This document shows, one piece after another, positions 32,631-42,383 of a DNA stretch of 64,000 nt; positions within the stretch are counted from its first letter, which is position 1, and each line of letters begins with the position of its first letter. Under the pieces are notes generated by a model. That model had not been told where the DNA came from. It saw only the letters and a list, made by a program, of their open reading frames with translations, and made no database searches. The translations under genes were made by a program, and so were the position numbers. Source of the DNA: CBDCUC01 sp965222485 (GTDB lineage: Bacteria; Pseudomonadota; Alphaproteobacteria; Rhizobiales; Hyphomicrobiaceae); contig CBDCUC010000039.1 of the NCBI GenBank assembly GCA_965222485.1, positions 372,001-436,000 on the forward strand. The letters are read 5' to 3'.

Positions 32631-33512
32631 ATGACACGCAAGACAGTTCGCCTAGCAGCCGTTGCCGCTATTTTGGTAACGCCTCTAGCCTCCGTACAGG
32701 CTGCCGATTGGAATTACGGCGCCGGGAGTGTCAAGGACTATGGCAGTGCGGCTGTGCCGGTACCAGCACCGGCGCCAGTCCCGGTATATCGCCCCGAGTG
32801 GTATTTTCGCGCGGACTTCGGGCTTGGACTGACAGGCGGCCCCGACGCAGAAGAGCGCGGTTATTATTACGCCGATGACGCGGCAACTGGCGGGCGGCGC
32901 ATCATCCCTGCAGACTGGGTCAACGGCGACTTTGAAACCTTGGCGACTTGGGGCATCGGTGTCGGTCGCTATTGGTCAAGTCATTTCCGCACTGACCTAA
33001 CCGCAGAAACACGTTCACAAGGCAAAGTGAAGATTGACGCCCGCGACGTTTACACCGCCAGGAATGGAAGTCGCATGGACACCCGGATCGACGATGAATC
33101 GACACTGCGCGGCGGCTTGTTTTTGGTCAATGGCTACTATGACCTGCCGCAGGCCAAATGGCGTGGTTTCACACCCTACATCGGTGCCGGTCTCGGCTTC
33201 GCATGGACCGAGTTGAAGCGCAATCACGGCACCATCGTGAACGAATGCTCACCTGCCTGTACACGCCGCGAAACCATTAGAGAGCAAGAAAAGCAGCATG
33301 AGATTTCGTTCGCGGCCCAGGTCACGACGGGTATGACATATACCTTCAGCGAGTACGTCGAGCTGGATGTCAACTATCGCTACCTCTATCTGGGCGGCAG
33401 CGACATTCAAGTAGGCATCAATAGCCGCTCGGTGGGTGGAACATCTATCATTGAGGTTGATGACATCCACGAACACCAGCTGCGCGCTGGCCTGCGCTTC
33501 AACGTCAACTAA
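32631..33512 (+). CDS. Outer membrane beta-barrel protein
   Basis: A 293-residue protein with a signal peptide (RLAAVAAILVTPLASVQA) and a short Pro/Val-rich linker (VPVPAPAPVPVYRPEW). An eight-strand-like barrel follows: alternating aromatic and polar strands, for example WYFRADFGLGLTGG, WGIGVGRYWSSHFRTDLTAE, GFTPYIGAGLGFAWTEL, YVELDVNYRYLYLGG and HQLRAGLRFNVN. The AADW start and the family pattern resemble the Omp25/RopB-type porin-like proteins of Hyphomicrobiales. It is probably a surface structural protein; no transport role can be read from the sequence. Confidence 0.85.
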   Translation: MTRKTVRLAAVAAILVTPLASVQAADWNYGAGSVKDYGSAAVPVPAPAPVPVYRPEWYFRADFGLGLTGGPDAEERGYYYADDAATGGRRIIPADWVNGDFETLATWGIGVGRYWSSHFRTDLTAETRSQGKVKIDARDVYTARNGSRMDTRIDDESTLRGGLFLVNGYYDLPQAKWRGFTPYIGAGLGFAWTELKRNHGTIVNECSPACTRRETIREQEKQHEISFAAQVTTGMTYTFSEYVELDVNYRYLYLGGSDIQVGINSRSVGGTSIIEVDDIHEHQLRAGLRFNVN

Positions 33513-33923
33513 AAATCGCGAAAGAAATCCAGGCACCAGTTTTCTCACACAAACCCTGCGGCGAAGGCGGGACAAGTATCGCGAATCTTGAGCGCTTCTG
33601 TTGCGGACGGGGGCCTCTGTGGTGGACGGACCGGATGCTTCGGCGCCAGGTATTGCAGCTGCGGAAACAACGAGCCACACACCACATTTAGGTGAGCCGG
33701 CTGGACCCTGGTCCTGCCGGCTCGCTTTTATATTCAGCTCCATTTACCTTATCGGTGCCAGGGCGGGCTTTGCGCGTCCATCGAAACATGTTACCGGCCA
33801 TAATTCAGACGTGTTACGGCCCCATCCAGCACAATAGCGCGCCGACCGGCCATGCATACGCGGGCATACCAAAGCGCTCCGGGGCGGTACGAGCGTTGCC
33901 GCCCATTTCAGTGAGAAAGGCAA
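33513..33923 (+). other. Intergenic region after the outer membrane protein gene
   Basis: About 410 bases without a supported gene. It contains the terminator at 33694-33731 and the leader of the MuiA-like gene. Confidence 0.45.
33694..33731 (+). terminator. Rho-independent terminator
   Basis: GAGCCGGC (33694-33701) pairs with GCCGGCTC (33716-33723) and is followed by GCTTTTAT. It stands 180 bases after the outer membrane protein gene. Confidence 0.65.
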
Positions 33924-35654
33924 ATGATGTTTCACCCTGCCACCAAAGCATTCGCTGTCGCATTAATGCCTGTCCTTTTCATTGTTGGCCCTTCTCTTCC
34001 TGCTTTAGCCGATGACGTTTCAGCCACATCACGCATCGACGCTGTGCAGGTATTTCCATCAGGCGCAGAAGTGACAAGGCGCGCAGAAGTGGATTTGCAG
34101 CCCGGTTCTCACGTCGTGATATTTACGGACCTGCCGGCCCAGGCAATTGCCAGATCCATCCGGGTTGAAGGCAGCGCCACGGGCAATCTTGAGTTGGGTG
34201 CCATCGATAGCCGCCGCCGGCACATTCCTCACGCAGATGGAGCCACCGCTGCAAGTGAACGCCGCCGCCGTGAAGACGAGATCCAACGCCTCAAGGACGA
34301 GCGCACATTACTGAAGGGCGAGTTGGAGGCTGCTGAAACACAGAGAAAGCTGATCACAAATCTCTCTGAACTGCCCAAGCAACCTGCGCCGCCGGCCGCG
34401 CCCGGTCAATCTGCTGGTGCGCAAGATTGGTCCCAGGTGCTGGGTCTCATCGGCACTGGCATGGCCGACATCCGCCGCATCATGCTCGACGTGAACGTGA
34501 AGACCCGCGATCTCAACCGCAAGATTACCGACCTGCAAAAGGAACTCAACGCGCTGTCGCCCAAGCGCAAGGAACGCACCGAGGTAAAAGTGCATGTAAC
34601 GGCTGATAAAGCGCTCAAGGCGAACCTCACAATTCGATACCAAATCTCTAGTGCGTCCTGGTCGCCATTTTACGATGCGCGTCTTGCGACCGGGTCGAAA
34701 ACACAACCGCCAAAATTGGAGCTGACCAGGCGTGCGACCATAACGCAGCGCTCAGGCGAGAGTTGGGATGATGTTGAAGTCGTGCTTTCGACAACGCGCC
34801 CGAAGGCCGGTTCAAGTGCTCCTGAGCTTCAAACGTTGACGGTCGATTATGAACCTGAACCTCGCCCTGTTCCTATGGCCGAGGCGGCCCCGGCACCCCC
34901 AGCCGAATTTGATGACATGGCGCAGGAAAAGCGCATGGTCAGCAAACAGGCCCGAGGAGGCAGGGCGCGGACCTTGGCCGCGGCGAAACCCGTTCGCGTA
35001 CGCGAGCGCAAGGCAGCGGTTGTCAACGCGCCATTCCAAGCACTGTTTAAAGTCCCTGGGCGCGTTAGCGTTGCCGACACGGGCGAAGCCAAACGCGTCC
35101 AGTTGCTTGTCGACAAATTGGAGCCGCGTCTGGGCGTGCAAACGGTGCCAAAACGTGATGCCAAAGCTTACCTCTATGCAACCTTCAAGCTGCCAAAGGG
35201 CGCACCCCTGCTCGCCGGCCCCGTTTCGTTATTTCGCGATGGTACATTCGTTGGTTCCGGGCGTTTACCCATTCTTGTTGGCGATGTCGAACACAAGCTC
35301 GGGTTTGGTATCGATGATCTGGTGCGCGTGCGCTATACCGTCCAAACACAAAAACGCGGAGAGGAAGGTCTGATCTCCACATCTCAGACGGACAAGCGTG
35401 ATTATCGAATTTCCGTCAAGAATCTGCACGAGCGCGCGATGCATCTCATCGTGCTCGATCAGATTCCAGTTTCCAAGAATGAGGACATTCGCGTTGAACT
35501 GACGGCGCGGCGTAAGCCTACCTCTCGCGACTACGACAATAAGCGCGGTGTCCTGTCATGGGAATCGGAGATCAAGCCGGAAGAAGAGATCATTATCGAC
35601 TTCGGCTATCGCGTCCTGTGGCCCGCCGAAAAGCGGATTGTTTATGGACGCTAA
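33924..35654 (+). CDS. Mucoidy inhibitor MuiA-like protein (DUF4140/DUF4139)
   Basis: A 576-residue exported protein. A signal peptide of about 30 residues is followed by the DUF4140 N-terminal beta domain (IDAVQVFPSGAEVTRRAEVD). A coiled coil follows at about 112-205 (RRREDEIQRLKDERTLLKGE, DLNRKITDLQKELNALSP), and then the DUF4139 beta-sandwich. The latter has LTIRYQISSASWSPFYDARL, GESWDDVEVVLSTTRP and the late YRISVKNLHERAMHLIVLDQ. Members are linked to mucoid phenotype in enterobacteria, but the mechanism is unknown. Two adjacent ATGs (33924 and 33927) follow GAAAGG. Confidence 0.88.
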   Translation: MMFHPATKAFAVALMPVLFIVGPSLPALADDVSATSRIDAVQVFPSGAEVTRRAEVDLQPGSHVVIFTDLPAQAIARSIRVEGSATGNLELGAIDSRRRHIPHADGATAASERRRREDEIQRLKDERTLLKGELEAAETQRKLITNLSELPKQPAPPAAPGQSAGAQDWSQVLGLIGTGMADIRRIMLDVNVKTRDLNRKITDLQKELNALSPKRKERTEVKVHVTADKALKANLTIRYQISSASWSPFYDARLATGSKTQPPKLELTRRATITQRSGESWDDVEVVLSTTRPKAGSSAPELQTLTVDYEPEPRPVPMAEAAPAPPAEFDDMAQEKRMVSKQARGGRARTLAAAKPVRVRERKAAVVNAPFQALFKVPGRVSVADTGEAKRVQLLVDKLEPRLGVQTVPKRDAKAYLYATFKLPKGAPLLAGPVSLFRDGTFVGSGRLPILVGDVEHKLGFGIDDLVRVRYTVQTQKRGEEGLISTSQTDKRDYRISVKNLHERAMHLIVLDQIPVSKNEDIRVELTARRKPTSRDYDNKRGVLSWESEIKPEEEIIIDFGYRVLWPAEKRIVYGR

Positions 35655-35743
35655 TTCATTATCCCGGTGGTCGCCCTATGCGACGTATCCGCGTCCTTTT
35701 CGCGCTCTTTGACAGGAGCGGCACAAGGCTGTAATTCGACTAA

Positions 35744-35774
35744 AAGCCCCGGCATTAGCCGGGGCTTAAGTTTT
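35744..35774 (+). terminator. Rho-independent terminator
   Basis: AAGCCCCGGC (35744-35753) pairs perfectly with GCCGGGGCTT (35758-35767) across a four-base loop, and AAGTTTT follows. It ends the MuiA-like transcript and lies only 14 bases before the purA start, so purA must be read from a promoter upstream or within this region. Confidence 0.75.
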
Positions 35775-35787
35775 GAACGGGGCGAAG

Positions 35788-37080
35788 ATGACGAATGTCG
35801 TGGTAGTCGGCGCACAATGGGGCGACGAGGGCAAGGGCAAGATTGTTGACTGGCTGTCGGAGCGCGCCGACATCGTGGTGAGATTCCAGGGCGGTCACAA
35901 CGCCGGACATACGTTGGTCATCGGCGGCAATATTTACAAGCTGTCCTTGCTTCCCTCCGGCGTTGTCCGTGAGGGAAAACTTGGCGTCATCGGCAACGGC
36001 GTCGTCGTCGATCCATGGGCTTTGTGCGAAGAAATCGAAAGACTACGCCAGCAAGGCGTTGCCATAACCCGTGACAATCTACGCATAGCTGAAAATGCGA
36101 CGCTAATACTGCCGCTGCATCGTGAGCTTGATTTGATGCGCGAGGAAGCCGCCGGTACCGGCAAGATCGGCACAACAGGCCGAGGTATCGGTCCCGCCTA
36201 CGAGGACAAGGTCGGTCGCCGCGCAATCCGTTTAAATGATCTCAACAACCTGTCCACACTAGGCCCAAAGGTCGACCGGATACTTGTGCATCACAATGCA
36301 GTTCGCCGCGGCCTTGGCAAGCCGGAGGTGAGCAAGGACACCCTAATGGCCGAACTCGAAGAGGTTCGCGCCAAGGTGTTACCCTTCGTTGATGTCGTAT
36401 GGGACCTGCTCGATCAAGCGCGGCGGCGTGGTCAGCGCATCCTGTTCGAAGGTGCGCAAGGCGCGCTTCTCGACATCGATCACGGAACCTACCCGTTTGT
36501 GACATCCTCCAATACCATTGCAGCGCAAGCCGCAACAGGCTCCGGCGTCGGGCCGAAATCGGTAGGCTATGTGTTGGGCATTGCAAAAGCTTACACGACG
36601 CGCGTCGGCTCTGGTCCGTTTCCTACCGAGCTTGACGACGACGTGGGGACGAAACTCGGCGAACGTGGTCATGAGTTCGGAACCGTTACGGGGCGTCAGC
36701 GCCGCTGCGGCTGGTTCGATGCGGTGCTTGTGCGCCAGGTGGCCAAGGTCAATGGCATCGATGGTATTGCTTTAACGAAGCTCGATGTTCTGGATGGATT
36801 TAAGGAAATCAAGGTCTGCGTCGGATACGAACTCGACGGTGAGCGCATCGACCGGTTGCCAGCTGGGCAAAACGCGCAGTCGCGGATCGAACCGGTGTGG
36901 GAAACCTTCGAAGGGTGGACGCAGTCCACGCAAGGTGCGCGTAGTTGGGCCGAATTACCTGCACAGGCGGTTAAATACGTGCGTCATATCGAAGAGCTCA
37001 TTGAGTGTCCGGTTACGCTCCTCTCGACCTCGCCGGAACGCGACGACACGATCCTGATGAAAGACCCGTTTGAGGACTGA
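35788..37080 (+). CDS. purA: Adenylosuccinate synthetase
   Basis: PurA joins aspartate to IMP using GTP, the first step from IMP to AMP. The 430-residue protein starts MTNVVVVGAQWGDEGKGKIV, with the GTP-binding GDEGKGK. It also has FQGGHNAGHTLVIGG, TTGRGIGPAYEDKVGRRAIR, LFEGAQGALLDIDHGTYPFV and TGRQRRCGWFDAV. Length and motifs are standard. ATG at 35788 is preferred to an upstream in-frame TTG inside the terminator tail. Confidence 0.97.
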   Translation: MTNVVVVGAQWGDEGKGKIVDWLSERADIVVRFQGGHNAGHTLVIGGNIYKLSLLPSGVVREGKLGVIGNGVVVDPWALCEEIERLRQQGVAITRDNLRIAENATLILPLHRELDLMREEAAGTGKIGTTGRGIGPAYEDKVGRRAIRLNDLNNLSTLGPKVDRILVHHNAVRRGLGKPEVSKDTLMAELEEVRAKVLPFVDVVWDLLDQARRRGQRILFEGAQGALLDIDHGTYPFVTSSNTIAAQAATGSGVGPKSVGYVLGIAKAYTTRVGSGPFPTELDDDVGTKLGERGHEFGTVTGRQRRCGWFDAVLVRQVAKVNGIDGIALTKLDVLDGFKEIKVCVGYELDGERIDRLPAGQNAQSRIEPVWETFEGWTQSTQGARSWAELPAQAVKYVRHIEELIECPVTLLSTSPERDDTILMKDPFED

Positions 37081-37155
37081 TTGGCAAAGCCCCTCCCTGC
37101 CAACGGTTTGCGGCCTGATGCACGTTCTTTTTGGGCGCACCGGCCACGCTCCGTG

Positions 37156-37656
37156 TCAGCGCGGCCTGATCATGCCACCGCAGTTCGCAAGCGCGTCATC
37201 CGCAAGCTCCAGCGCAAGTATGCGCTGTGGGTCGACTGGACCGGGAAAGACGATTCTGCCGGGTGGAACCTGCCGGAATCCAAAACGCCCATAAAACGGT
37301 GTGTCACCGATGAGGGCAACGACGCCAATGCCATGCTGCCGGGCAGCGTCCAGCGCCGACGTGACAACCGCACTACCATATCCTCGACCCAACACATCCG
37401 GCGCAACTGCGAGCGGCCCAAGCAGCAGTGTATGATCGCAGTCACCCATTGAAACAGCCGTCATGCGAACCGCCGCTACCAGGCGGTCACCGACAAACAG
37501 CAACCTGCAAAAGGGCGAGACCGGTGCCGTGCCCTCGCGGACCCGGTAGGCTGTGCGCGCGAAGCGGCCTGGCCCGAAAGCTTCGCCGTGCAAGCGCCCA
37601 ATTGCCGGAATGTCTTCCGGTTCGGCAGGTCGAATGGTTGCATTGCAGGTCTGCAT
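37156..37656 (-). CDS. GNAT family N-acetyltransferase
   Basis: A 166-residue acetyltransferase starting MQTCNATIRPAEPEDIPAIG. The acetyl-CoA binding site is visible as LGPLAVAPDVLGRGYGSAVV (motif A, Q/RxxGxG/A) followed by GVVALIGDTPFYGRFGFRQV. The substrate cannot be told. The GDTPFYGRFGF segment is typical of the GNAT subgroup annotated as YhbS-like. The ATG at 37656 gives the usual family length; no clear ribosome binding site precedes it. It converges with purA. Confidence 0.85.
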   Translation of the reverse strand: MQTCNATIRPAEPEDIPAIGRLHGEAFGPGRFARTAYRVREGTAPVSPFCRLLFVGDRLVAAVRMTAVSMGDCDHTLLLGPLAVAPDVLGRGYGSAVVTSALDAARQHGIGVVALIGDTPFYGRFGFRQVPPGRIVFPGPVDPQRILALELADDALANCGGMIRPR

Positions 37657-37896
37657 AAGCGGATAAGGATATGGGTTTGGATTGAAAGTTCGTGGTGGAA
37701 GGTCATGCTGGACACGGCAGCCCTGCATGGGATTTACGTTCAAGCACAACTGCGGACGAATTGGGTGGCCTCTCACGTAAGGCAATCGGCAAGATCGACT
37801 GCCTCATAAACATCCAGAGAATTTTTGCAAGCGCCAAGCTCTGTAAGAGTGACTAGACAAAGCTCGCATTGCCCCAAAACGGGTCGTTTCACACTT

Positions 37897-38358
37897 TCAC
37901 CATCTCTCATCTTGTGGATGGCCATTGAAAATCTCATCCATTCGCCGCGCGGCGGGTGCGTATATGTCCTGCGGCAGTTCGCCCACCGGGAAGAAGCGTT
38001 GTTCGGCAATCTCATAATTTGGATCGGGTATTTCCGGTTGCTTCCATTGCCTGACGATAAAAAGCGCGATGTGGTCACCGGGAAAGGCGCGCAAGTTTGC
38101 ATACAAACCAAACAGTTGGGCAGCGCCGTCGAGCAGCACACCGACTTCCTCGTTGAGCTCGCGTTTAAGTGCAGAGTGCACGGTTTCCCGCCGCTCAACC
38201 CCACCGCCGGGAAAATGCCAGCCCGGCCGGTAGGTGTGCCGTACCAGCAGGACGCGCTCACGTCCATCCACGATCACCCCCTGCGCGCCCATGGTCAGAC
38301 CACGCGAAAAACGCCAATAGCGTTGCAAGCTCTTGGTGACGAGTTTATCGAATGGCAT
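37897..38358 (-). CDS. NUDIX hydrolase
   Basis: A 153-residue enzyme with an intact NUDIX box, GGGVERRETVHSALKRELNE followed by EVG, matching GX5EX7REUXEEXGU. The upstream strand VDGRERVLLVRHTYRPGWHF and the N-terminal basic helix are usual for this group. It would cleave a nucleoside diphosphate linked to some moiety; the substrate is unknown. ATG at 38358 has GAGGAA eight bases upstream. It is divergent from the metallophosphoesterase gene that starts 47 bases away. Confidence 0.9.
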   Translation of the reverse strand: MPFDKLVTKSLQRYWRFSRGLTMGAQGVIVDGRERVLLVRHTYRPGWHFPGGGVERRETVHSALKRELNEEVGVLLDGAAQLFGLYANLRAFPGDHIALFIVRQWKQPEIPDPNYEIAEQRFFPVGELPQDIYAPAARRMDEIFNGHPQDERW

Positions 38359-38404
38359 CAACTCATTCCTCGCTCATGCACCTGATATGTTAACCTGGGA
38401 CCGT

Positions 38405-39379
38405 ATGACCAACCCACCTTTCACGATTGCTCACCTGTCGGATGTCCACCTGACGCGCGTTGAAAACTTCACGCCGCATTTTTGGAGCATCAAACGCATC
38501 TCCGGTTTTGCAAATTGGCATCGTACGCGAAAACATGTTCATCAGCCCCAAGTCCTAGATGAGCTGGTCTCTGACATGCGCGGTACGACAGCCGATCACA
38601 TCGCTGTCACGGGCGATCTTGTCAACATCGGTTTGCCGTCGGAATACAACCAAGCGCGAACCTGGCTTGAGCGCCTGGGCAATCCTGACATGGTGAGCGT
38701 CGTGCCGGGCAATCACGATATATACGTGCCGATAGCGCCGGAAAAGGGTGTTGGATTGTGGCAGGATTACATGACCAGCGCGCCACCGTCGCCGCCGGTG
38801 ATGGGCGATGGCGCAGAAGGGTATAACCGTCTCAAAATGCCGGGGCGTCATGAGGGCTGGACGGCAAAAACATTTCCATTTGTTCGCCGCCTTCGCCATG
38901 TCGCGCTCATTGGACTTAACTCAGCTGTGCCTACGCCGCCGTTTGTAGCCGCGGGAACGCTCGGTCATACCCAGCTGGAAGCCTTACGTCGCACGTTGCG
39001 TGAGCTGAAACCGGAAGGCCTCGCGCGCGTCGTTCTTATTCACCACCCACCGCTGCCTGGTCAGGCACCCCGCATGCGCGCACTGCGAGACGCCGCAGCG
39101 TTGCAAGCGGTCCTGCAGGCCGAAGGCGCGACACTTGTTTTGCACGGTCACAATCACGCCAACACCATTGTTCGCCTGCCGACAGTTGACGGCCCGCTTC
39201 CCATTGTCGGGATTGCGTCGGGCTCCGCAGCAAAAAGTCACAAGGGCGAAGCGCTGGGACGCTACAACCTGATAACCATTGCGGGAGAGCCTGGAAGCTG
39301 GCGGTTGGAGTTGAAGGGACGTGGGTTCAGCGCGGAGGCGTCCAAGCCACACGAACTGGAAACTTGCCGCCTGGCGTGA
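38405..39379 (+). CDS. Metallophosphoesterase (calcineurin-like)
   Basis: A 324-residue cytoplasmic phosphoesterase. Motifs run in order: IAHLSDVHLTRVENFTPHFW, HIAVTGDLVNIGLPSEY, VSVVPGNHDIYV, VVLIHHPPLPGQAP and LVLHGHNHANTI. The arrangement is like the Icc/CpdA group (3',5'-cAMP phosphodiesterase-like) but the substrate is not settled by sequence. The ATG at 38405 gives the family start MTNPPFTIAHLSD. The NUDIX gene lies divergently upstream. Confidence 0.9.
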   Translation: MTNPPFTIAHLSDVHLTRVENFTPHFWSIKRISGFANWHRTRKHVHQPQVLDELVSDMRGTTADHIAVTGDLVNIGLPSEYNQARTWLERLGNPDMVSVVPGNHDIYVPIAPEKGVGLWQDYMTSAPPSPPVMGDGAEGYNRLKMPGRHEGWTAKTFPFVRRLRHVALIGLNSAVPTPPFVAAGTLGHTQLEALRRTLRELKPEGLARVVLIHHPPLPGQAPRMRALRDAAALQAVLQAEGATLVLHGHNHANTIVRLPTVDGPLPIVGIASGSAAKSHKGEALGRYNLITIAGEPGSWRLELKGRGFSAEASKPHELETCRLA

Positions 39380-39522
39380 CGTCGCAAAAAAACGCATCTG
39401 CGCGCATGTTGGCGATTGACCTGGACACATCAAATTTTGTGGTCGCGGGAAAGAATATCGGCATAGTGGTACGCGTGGCTCTCAGATGGACCGAGTAGGT
39501 ACAGCAATCAAAGAGGTGGTGC

Positions 39523-41001
39523 GTGAGCGAGGAAAAACCTGACGACGAGCCTAAGGCAAACGATGCCGATGAGGCGCCCGGGCCCATCACTCAAGAACGA
39601 CACCAGCCGGAACGGCGCAGCGTGCTTCAACAGCCCGCACCTGATGATCGGCCGGTTGCCATCAGTCTCGCCGTTATCGCTATACCACTTCTGGCCTTGC
39701 TTGCCGGCTTGGCACTGTTCTTAACCGCGCAGTCTCCAACACCCGGTCCCACGGCGCCCTATGAGGATCAATCAGATCCGGCACCTACGCCTGATGAGGT
39801 TGATAGGACAACGGACACCGACTCAGTTGATGATCGTGCACCTGCTGAACCGGAGCCCCAGCCAACCACCGCCGAACCGGACAGCGGCCCGGTTATGCCG
39901 CCGCTCGATGACTTCCTTAAGCCAGACAAGCGCTCTGAGCGGCCTGCCCGCGGTACAGCAGCACCCGACGTGACGCGCGCCAAGCTTCCGTCCGTGCGGC
40001 CTGCGACGCCCTGGCGCGAGATCGACCCAGACACAGTCTTGCATCGCATAGCGTTTGGTTCATGTTTGCATCAGCGTCAGCCACAGCCGATTTGGACTGA
40101 TGTCATGGGGCTACGGCCACTCCCGCAGCTGTTCTTGATGATCGGCGATAATGTTTACGGCGACGTCAAAGGCCCAGGCCTTGATGAGTTGATCTCAGCC
40201 TACCGCCTGCAAGGTGCGCATCCGGAATTTTCATCCGCGCGCAAGGCCTTCCCGTTTCTCGCAACTTGGGACGACCATGACTACGGCGCAAATGACGCAG
40301 GAGCAAATTTCCCGCACCGGGACCGCGCCGCGCACCTTTTCCTCGACTTCTGGCAGATCAAAACCGGGCGTGCGCCGGAGGAGGGCATTTACTACGCCCG
40401 CAATTTCGGAAGCGGTGATGAACGTGTGCAAATCATCATGCTTGATACGCGTTCGTTCCGTTCTCCTCTCAAACCCAAGCCTGAGAATTTTCCCTACTGG
40501 GGTAGATACGGACCGGATGCAAATCCAAATAAGACCATGCTGGGGGACGCGCAGTGGCAATGGCTCGCAGAGCGATTGCGAATGCCTGCCACAGTGCGCA
40601 TCATCGTTTCATCTGTGCAAGTGCTCGCGGACGACCACGGTTTTGAGCGCTGGGGAAATCTACCTTTCGAACAATCACGCCTGCTGCAGCTGATTAAGAG
40701 CAGTGATGCGCACGGTGTCATATTCCTGTCGGGCGATCGCCATCTGGGCGCGATTTATGCAAAACGGTTGAGCGACAGACAGATCGTACCGGAGCTGACA
40801 TCAAGCTCTCTCAACAGATCCTACGGTCCCGGTCGTGATGGTCCCTCGCGCACAAGATTGAGCAATTCCGTCGGAGTTGAGAATTTCGGCCTTATCGACA
40901 TTGATTGGAAAAGCAGAAAACTTCGCTTGCGGCTTGTCGGCTTCTCAGGTCGGCCGCTTGAAAGTCTGACCATGAATTTTTCCGACCTCGGCGTCGATTA
41001 A
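39523..41001 (+). CDS. Membrane-anchored PhoD-like phosphatase
   Basis: A 492-residue protein. It has an acidic cytoplasmic tail (1-45), one membrane helix (VAISLAVIAIPLLALLAGLA, about 45-64) and a Pro/Thr/Asp-rich linker (70-160). A PhoD/alkaline phosphatase D-type domain follows: IAFGSCLHQRQPQPIW, LFLMIGDNVYGDV, FLATWDDHDYGANDAG, IIMLDTRSFRSP and VIFLSGDRHLGAIY. PhoD enzymes are calcium/iron phosphodiesterases and phosphatases. Anchoring by an uncleaved N-terminal helix would place the enzyme on the periplasmic face. GTG start at 39523 follows AAAGAGGTGG. Confidence 0.87.
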   Translation: MSEEKPDDEPKANDADEAPGPITQERHQPERRSVLQQPAPDDRPVAISLAVIAIPLLALLAGLALFLTAQSPTPGPTAPYEDQSDPAPTPDEVDRTTDTDSVDDRAPAEPEPQPTTAEPDSGPVMPPLDDFLKPDKRSERPARGTAAPDVTRAKLPSVRPATPWREIDPDTVLHRIAFGSCLHQRQPQPIWTDVMGLRPLPQLFLMIGDNVYGDVKGPGLDELISAYRLQGAHPEFSSARKAFPFLATWDDHDYGANDAGANFPHRDRAAHLFLDFWQIKTGRAPEEGIYYARNFGSGDERVQIIMLDTRSFRSPLKPKPENFPYWGRYGPDANPNKTMLGDAQWQWLAERLRMPATVRIIVSSVQVLADDHGFERWGNLPFEQSRLLQLIKSSDAHGVIFLSGDRHLGAIYAKRLSDRQIVPELTSSSLNRSYGPGRDGPSRTRLSNSVGVENFGLIDIDWKSRKLRLRLVGFSGRPLESLTMNFSDLGVD

Positions 41002-41273
41002 GCAGCACTTTTCTTCCCCGAACGGACGTTATGGTCCGAACAAAGGGGGGCTGCCCGGTGTTGCGCGCGCACATAAAGGTATATTGAGCAATTTGCCGCG
41101 TGGCAGCTAGGCCACATTTCCCCCCTGTCCAGCATTCATGCGAAACTGGGACTGCGGCGGGACACAAAGCTGTAATATCAGATCGACTTAGCCCTAAGGC
41201 CCCGCTGGTTAGCAGCACATGCAAACCGGCGCGAGAGGGCGGGCGACGAGAAAACAAGCGGGTAAGGCTGTCA

Positions 41274-42383
41274 GTGCGGATATTTCGACGACATCGCGGA
41301 CTAAATCTCGCGCTGCAAGGCGGCGGCGCACACGGCGCATTTACGTGGGGCGTTCTCGACCGGCTTCTGGAAGAGGATCGGTTCGACCCTCGCTGGATCA
41401 GCGCTACCAGTGCTGGGGCCATCAATGCGGTCGCGCTCGCCTCTGGGCTTGCGCAGGACGGTCCGGAAGGCGCGCGCAAGAAACTGCGTGATGTCTGGGA
41501 GGACGTCCATAAGGCCGGTGTTCCAGACTTTGTTCGTATGAACCCTTTTCTCTACGGTCTTTCACAATCGCCGACGATGGCGCAAGTGGCCAGTATGTGG
41601 TCGCCCTACGATTTCAACCCACTGGGTTTCGACCCATTGCGCCGCTTGCTGGAAGAGCACATCGATTTTGAGGCGTTACGCGAAACCGATTGCGTGCACT
41701 TGCTGATTGCCGCAACGGATGTTGCCGATGGCAGTGCGCGATTGTTTCGCAACGATGAGCTGACGGTAGAAGCAATCCTTGCGTCCGCCTGCCTGCCCAC
41801 GCTGCATCACGCTGTGCAGATCGATGGACGCGCTTATTGGGATGGGGGGTATTCGGCCAATCCGGATCTTGTAACGCTAGCCAAGGAAAGCCCGGTTCGC
41901 GATACGCTGATCGTGCAGATTTCACCCCTGGTGCAGAACTCTCTTCCAACCGGTGTACGTGAGATCACCGCACGTGCCAACCGCCTGACATTCAATGCAC
42001 CGCTGCTGCGCGATGTCAGCATTATTGAGACTGTGCGCGAAACAACCAAGTGGGGCTGGGTATCCCGGCGTAGTCCGTTATGGTCTCTGGCCGCCCATCG
42101 TTTTCACCTGATCGAGGCAACGCGCTATACAAGCAGTCTCAGCGTCATGAGCTCCGTCAAACCTGACTGGGACTTGTTTACCTATCTTCACGGTGCTGGA
42201 CGCACTGAGGCATCCAAATGGATCGACCGTCATGGCCGCAAGGTGGGCCGGAAGTCTAGCGTCAACCTGAAGGAACGATACCTGAGCCGACGCAGCTCCG
42301 ACGGCGAAGCGGCGAATATGGCGTTGACCGATGATGAAACAGACAACCACGCGCCGGTTTCACGCCGTTCCGCAAGCGCATGA
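41274..42383 (+). CDS. Patatin-like phospholipase
   Basis: A serine lipid acyl hydrolase of 369 residues with the patatin signature: oxyanion loop LNLALQGGGAHGAFTWGVLD, nucleophile ISATSAGAINAVALASG (GxSxG-like), and the catalytic Asp in GRAYWDGGYSANPDL. The frame is open back to a GTG at 41100, but the extra 58 residues look non-coding. GTG at 41274 has GGTAAGG nearby and begins RIFRRHRGLNLALQ, so it is preferred. It has no signal peptide. The stop overlaps the first possible modA start in ATGA. Confidence 0.85.
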   Translation: MRIFRRHRGLNLALQGGGAHGAFTWGVLDRLLEEDRFDPRWISATSAGAINAVALASGLAQDGPEGARKKLRDVWEDVHKAGVPDFVRMNPFLYGLSQSPTMAQVASMWSPYDFNPLGFDPLRRLLEEHIDFEALRETDCVHLLIAATDVADGSARLFRNDELTVEAILASACLPTLHHAVQIDGRAYWDGGYSANPDLVTLAKESPVRDTLIVQISPLVQNSLPTGVREITARANRLTFNAPLLRDVSIIETVRETTKWGWVSRRSPLWSLAAHRFHLIEATRYTSSLSVMSSVKPDWDLFTYLHGAGRTEASKWIDRHGRKVGRKSSVNLKERYLSRRSSDGEAANMALTDDETDNHAPVSRRSASA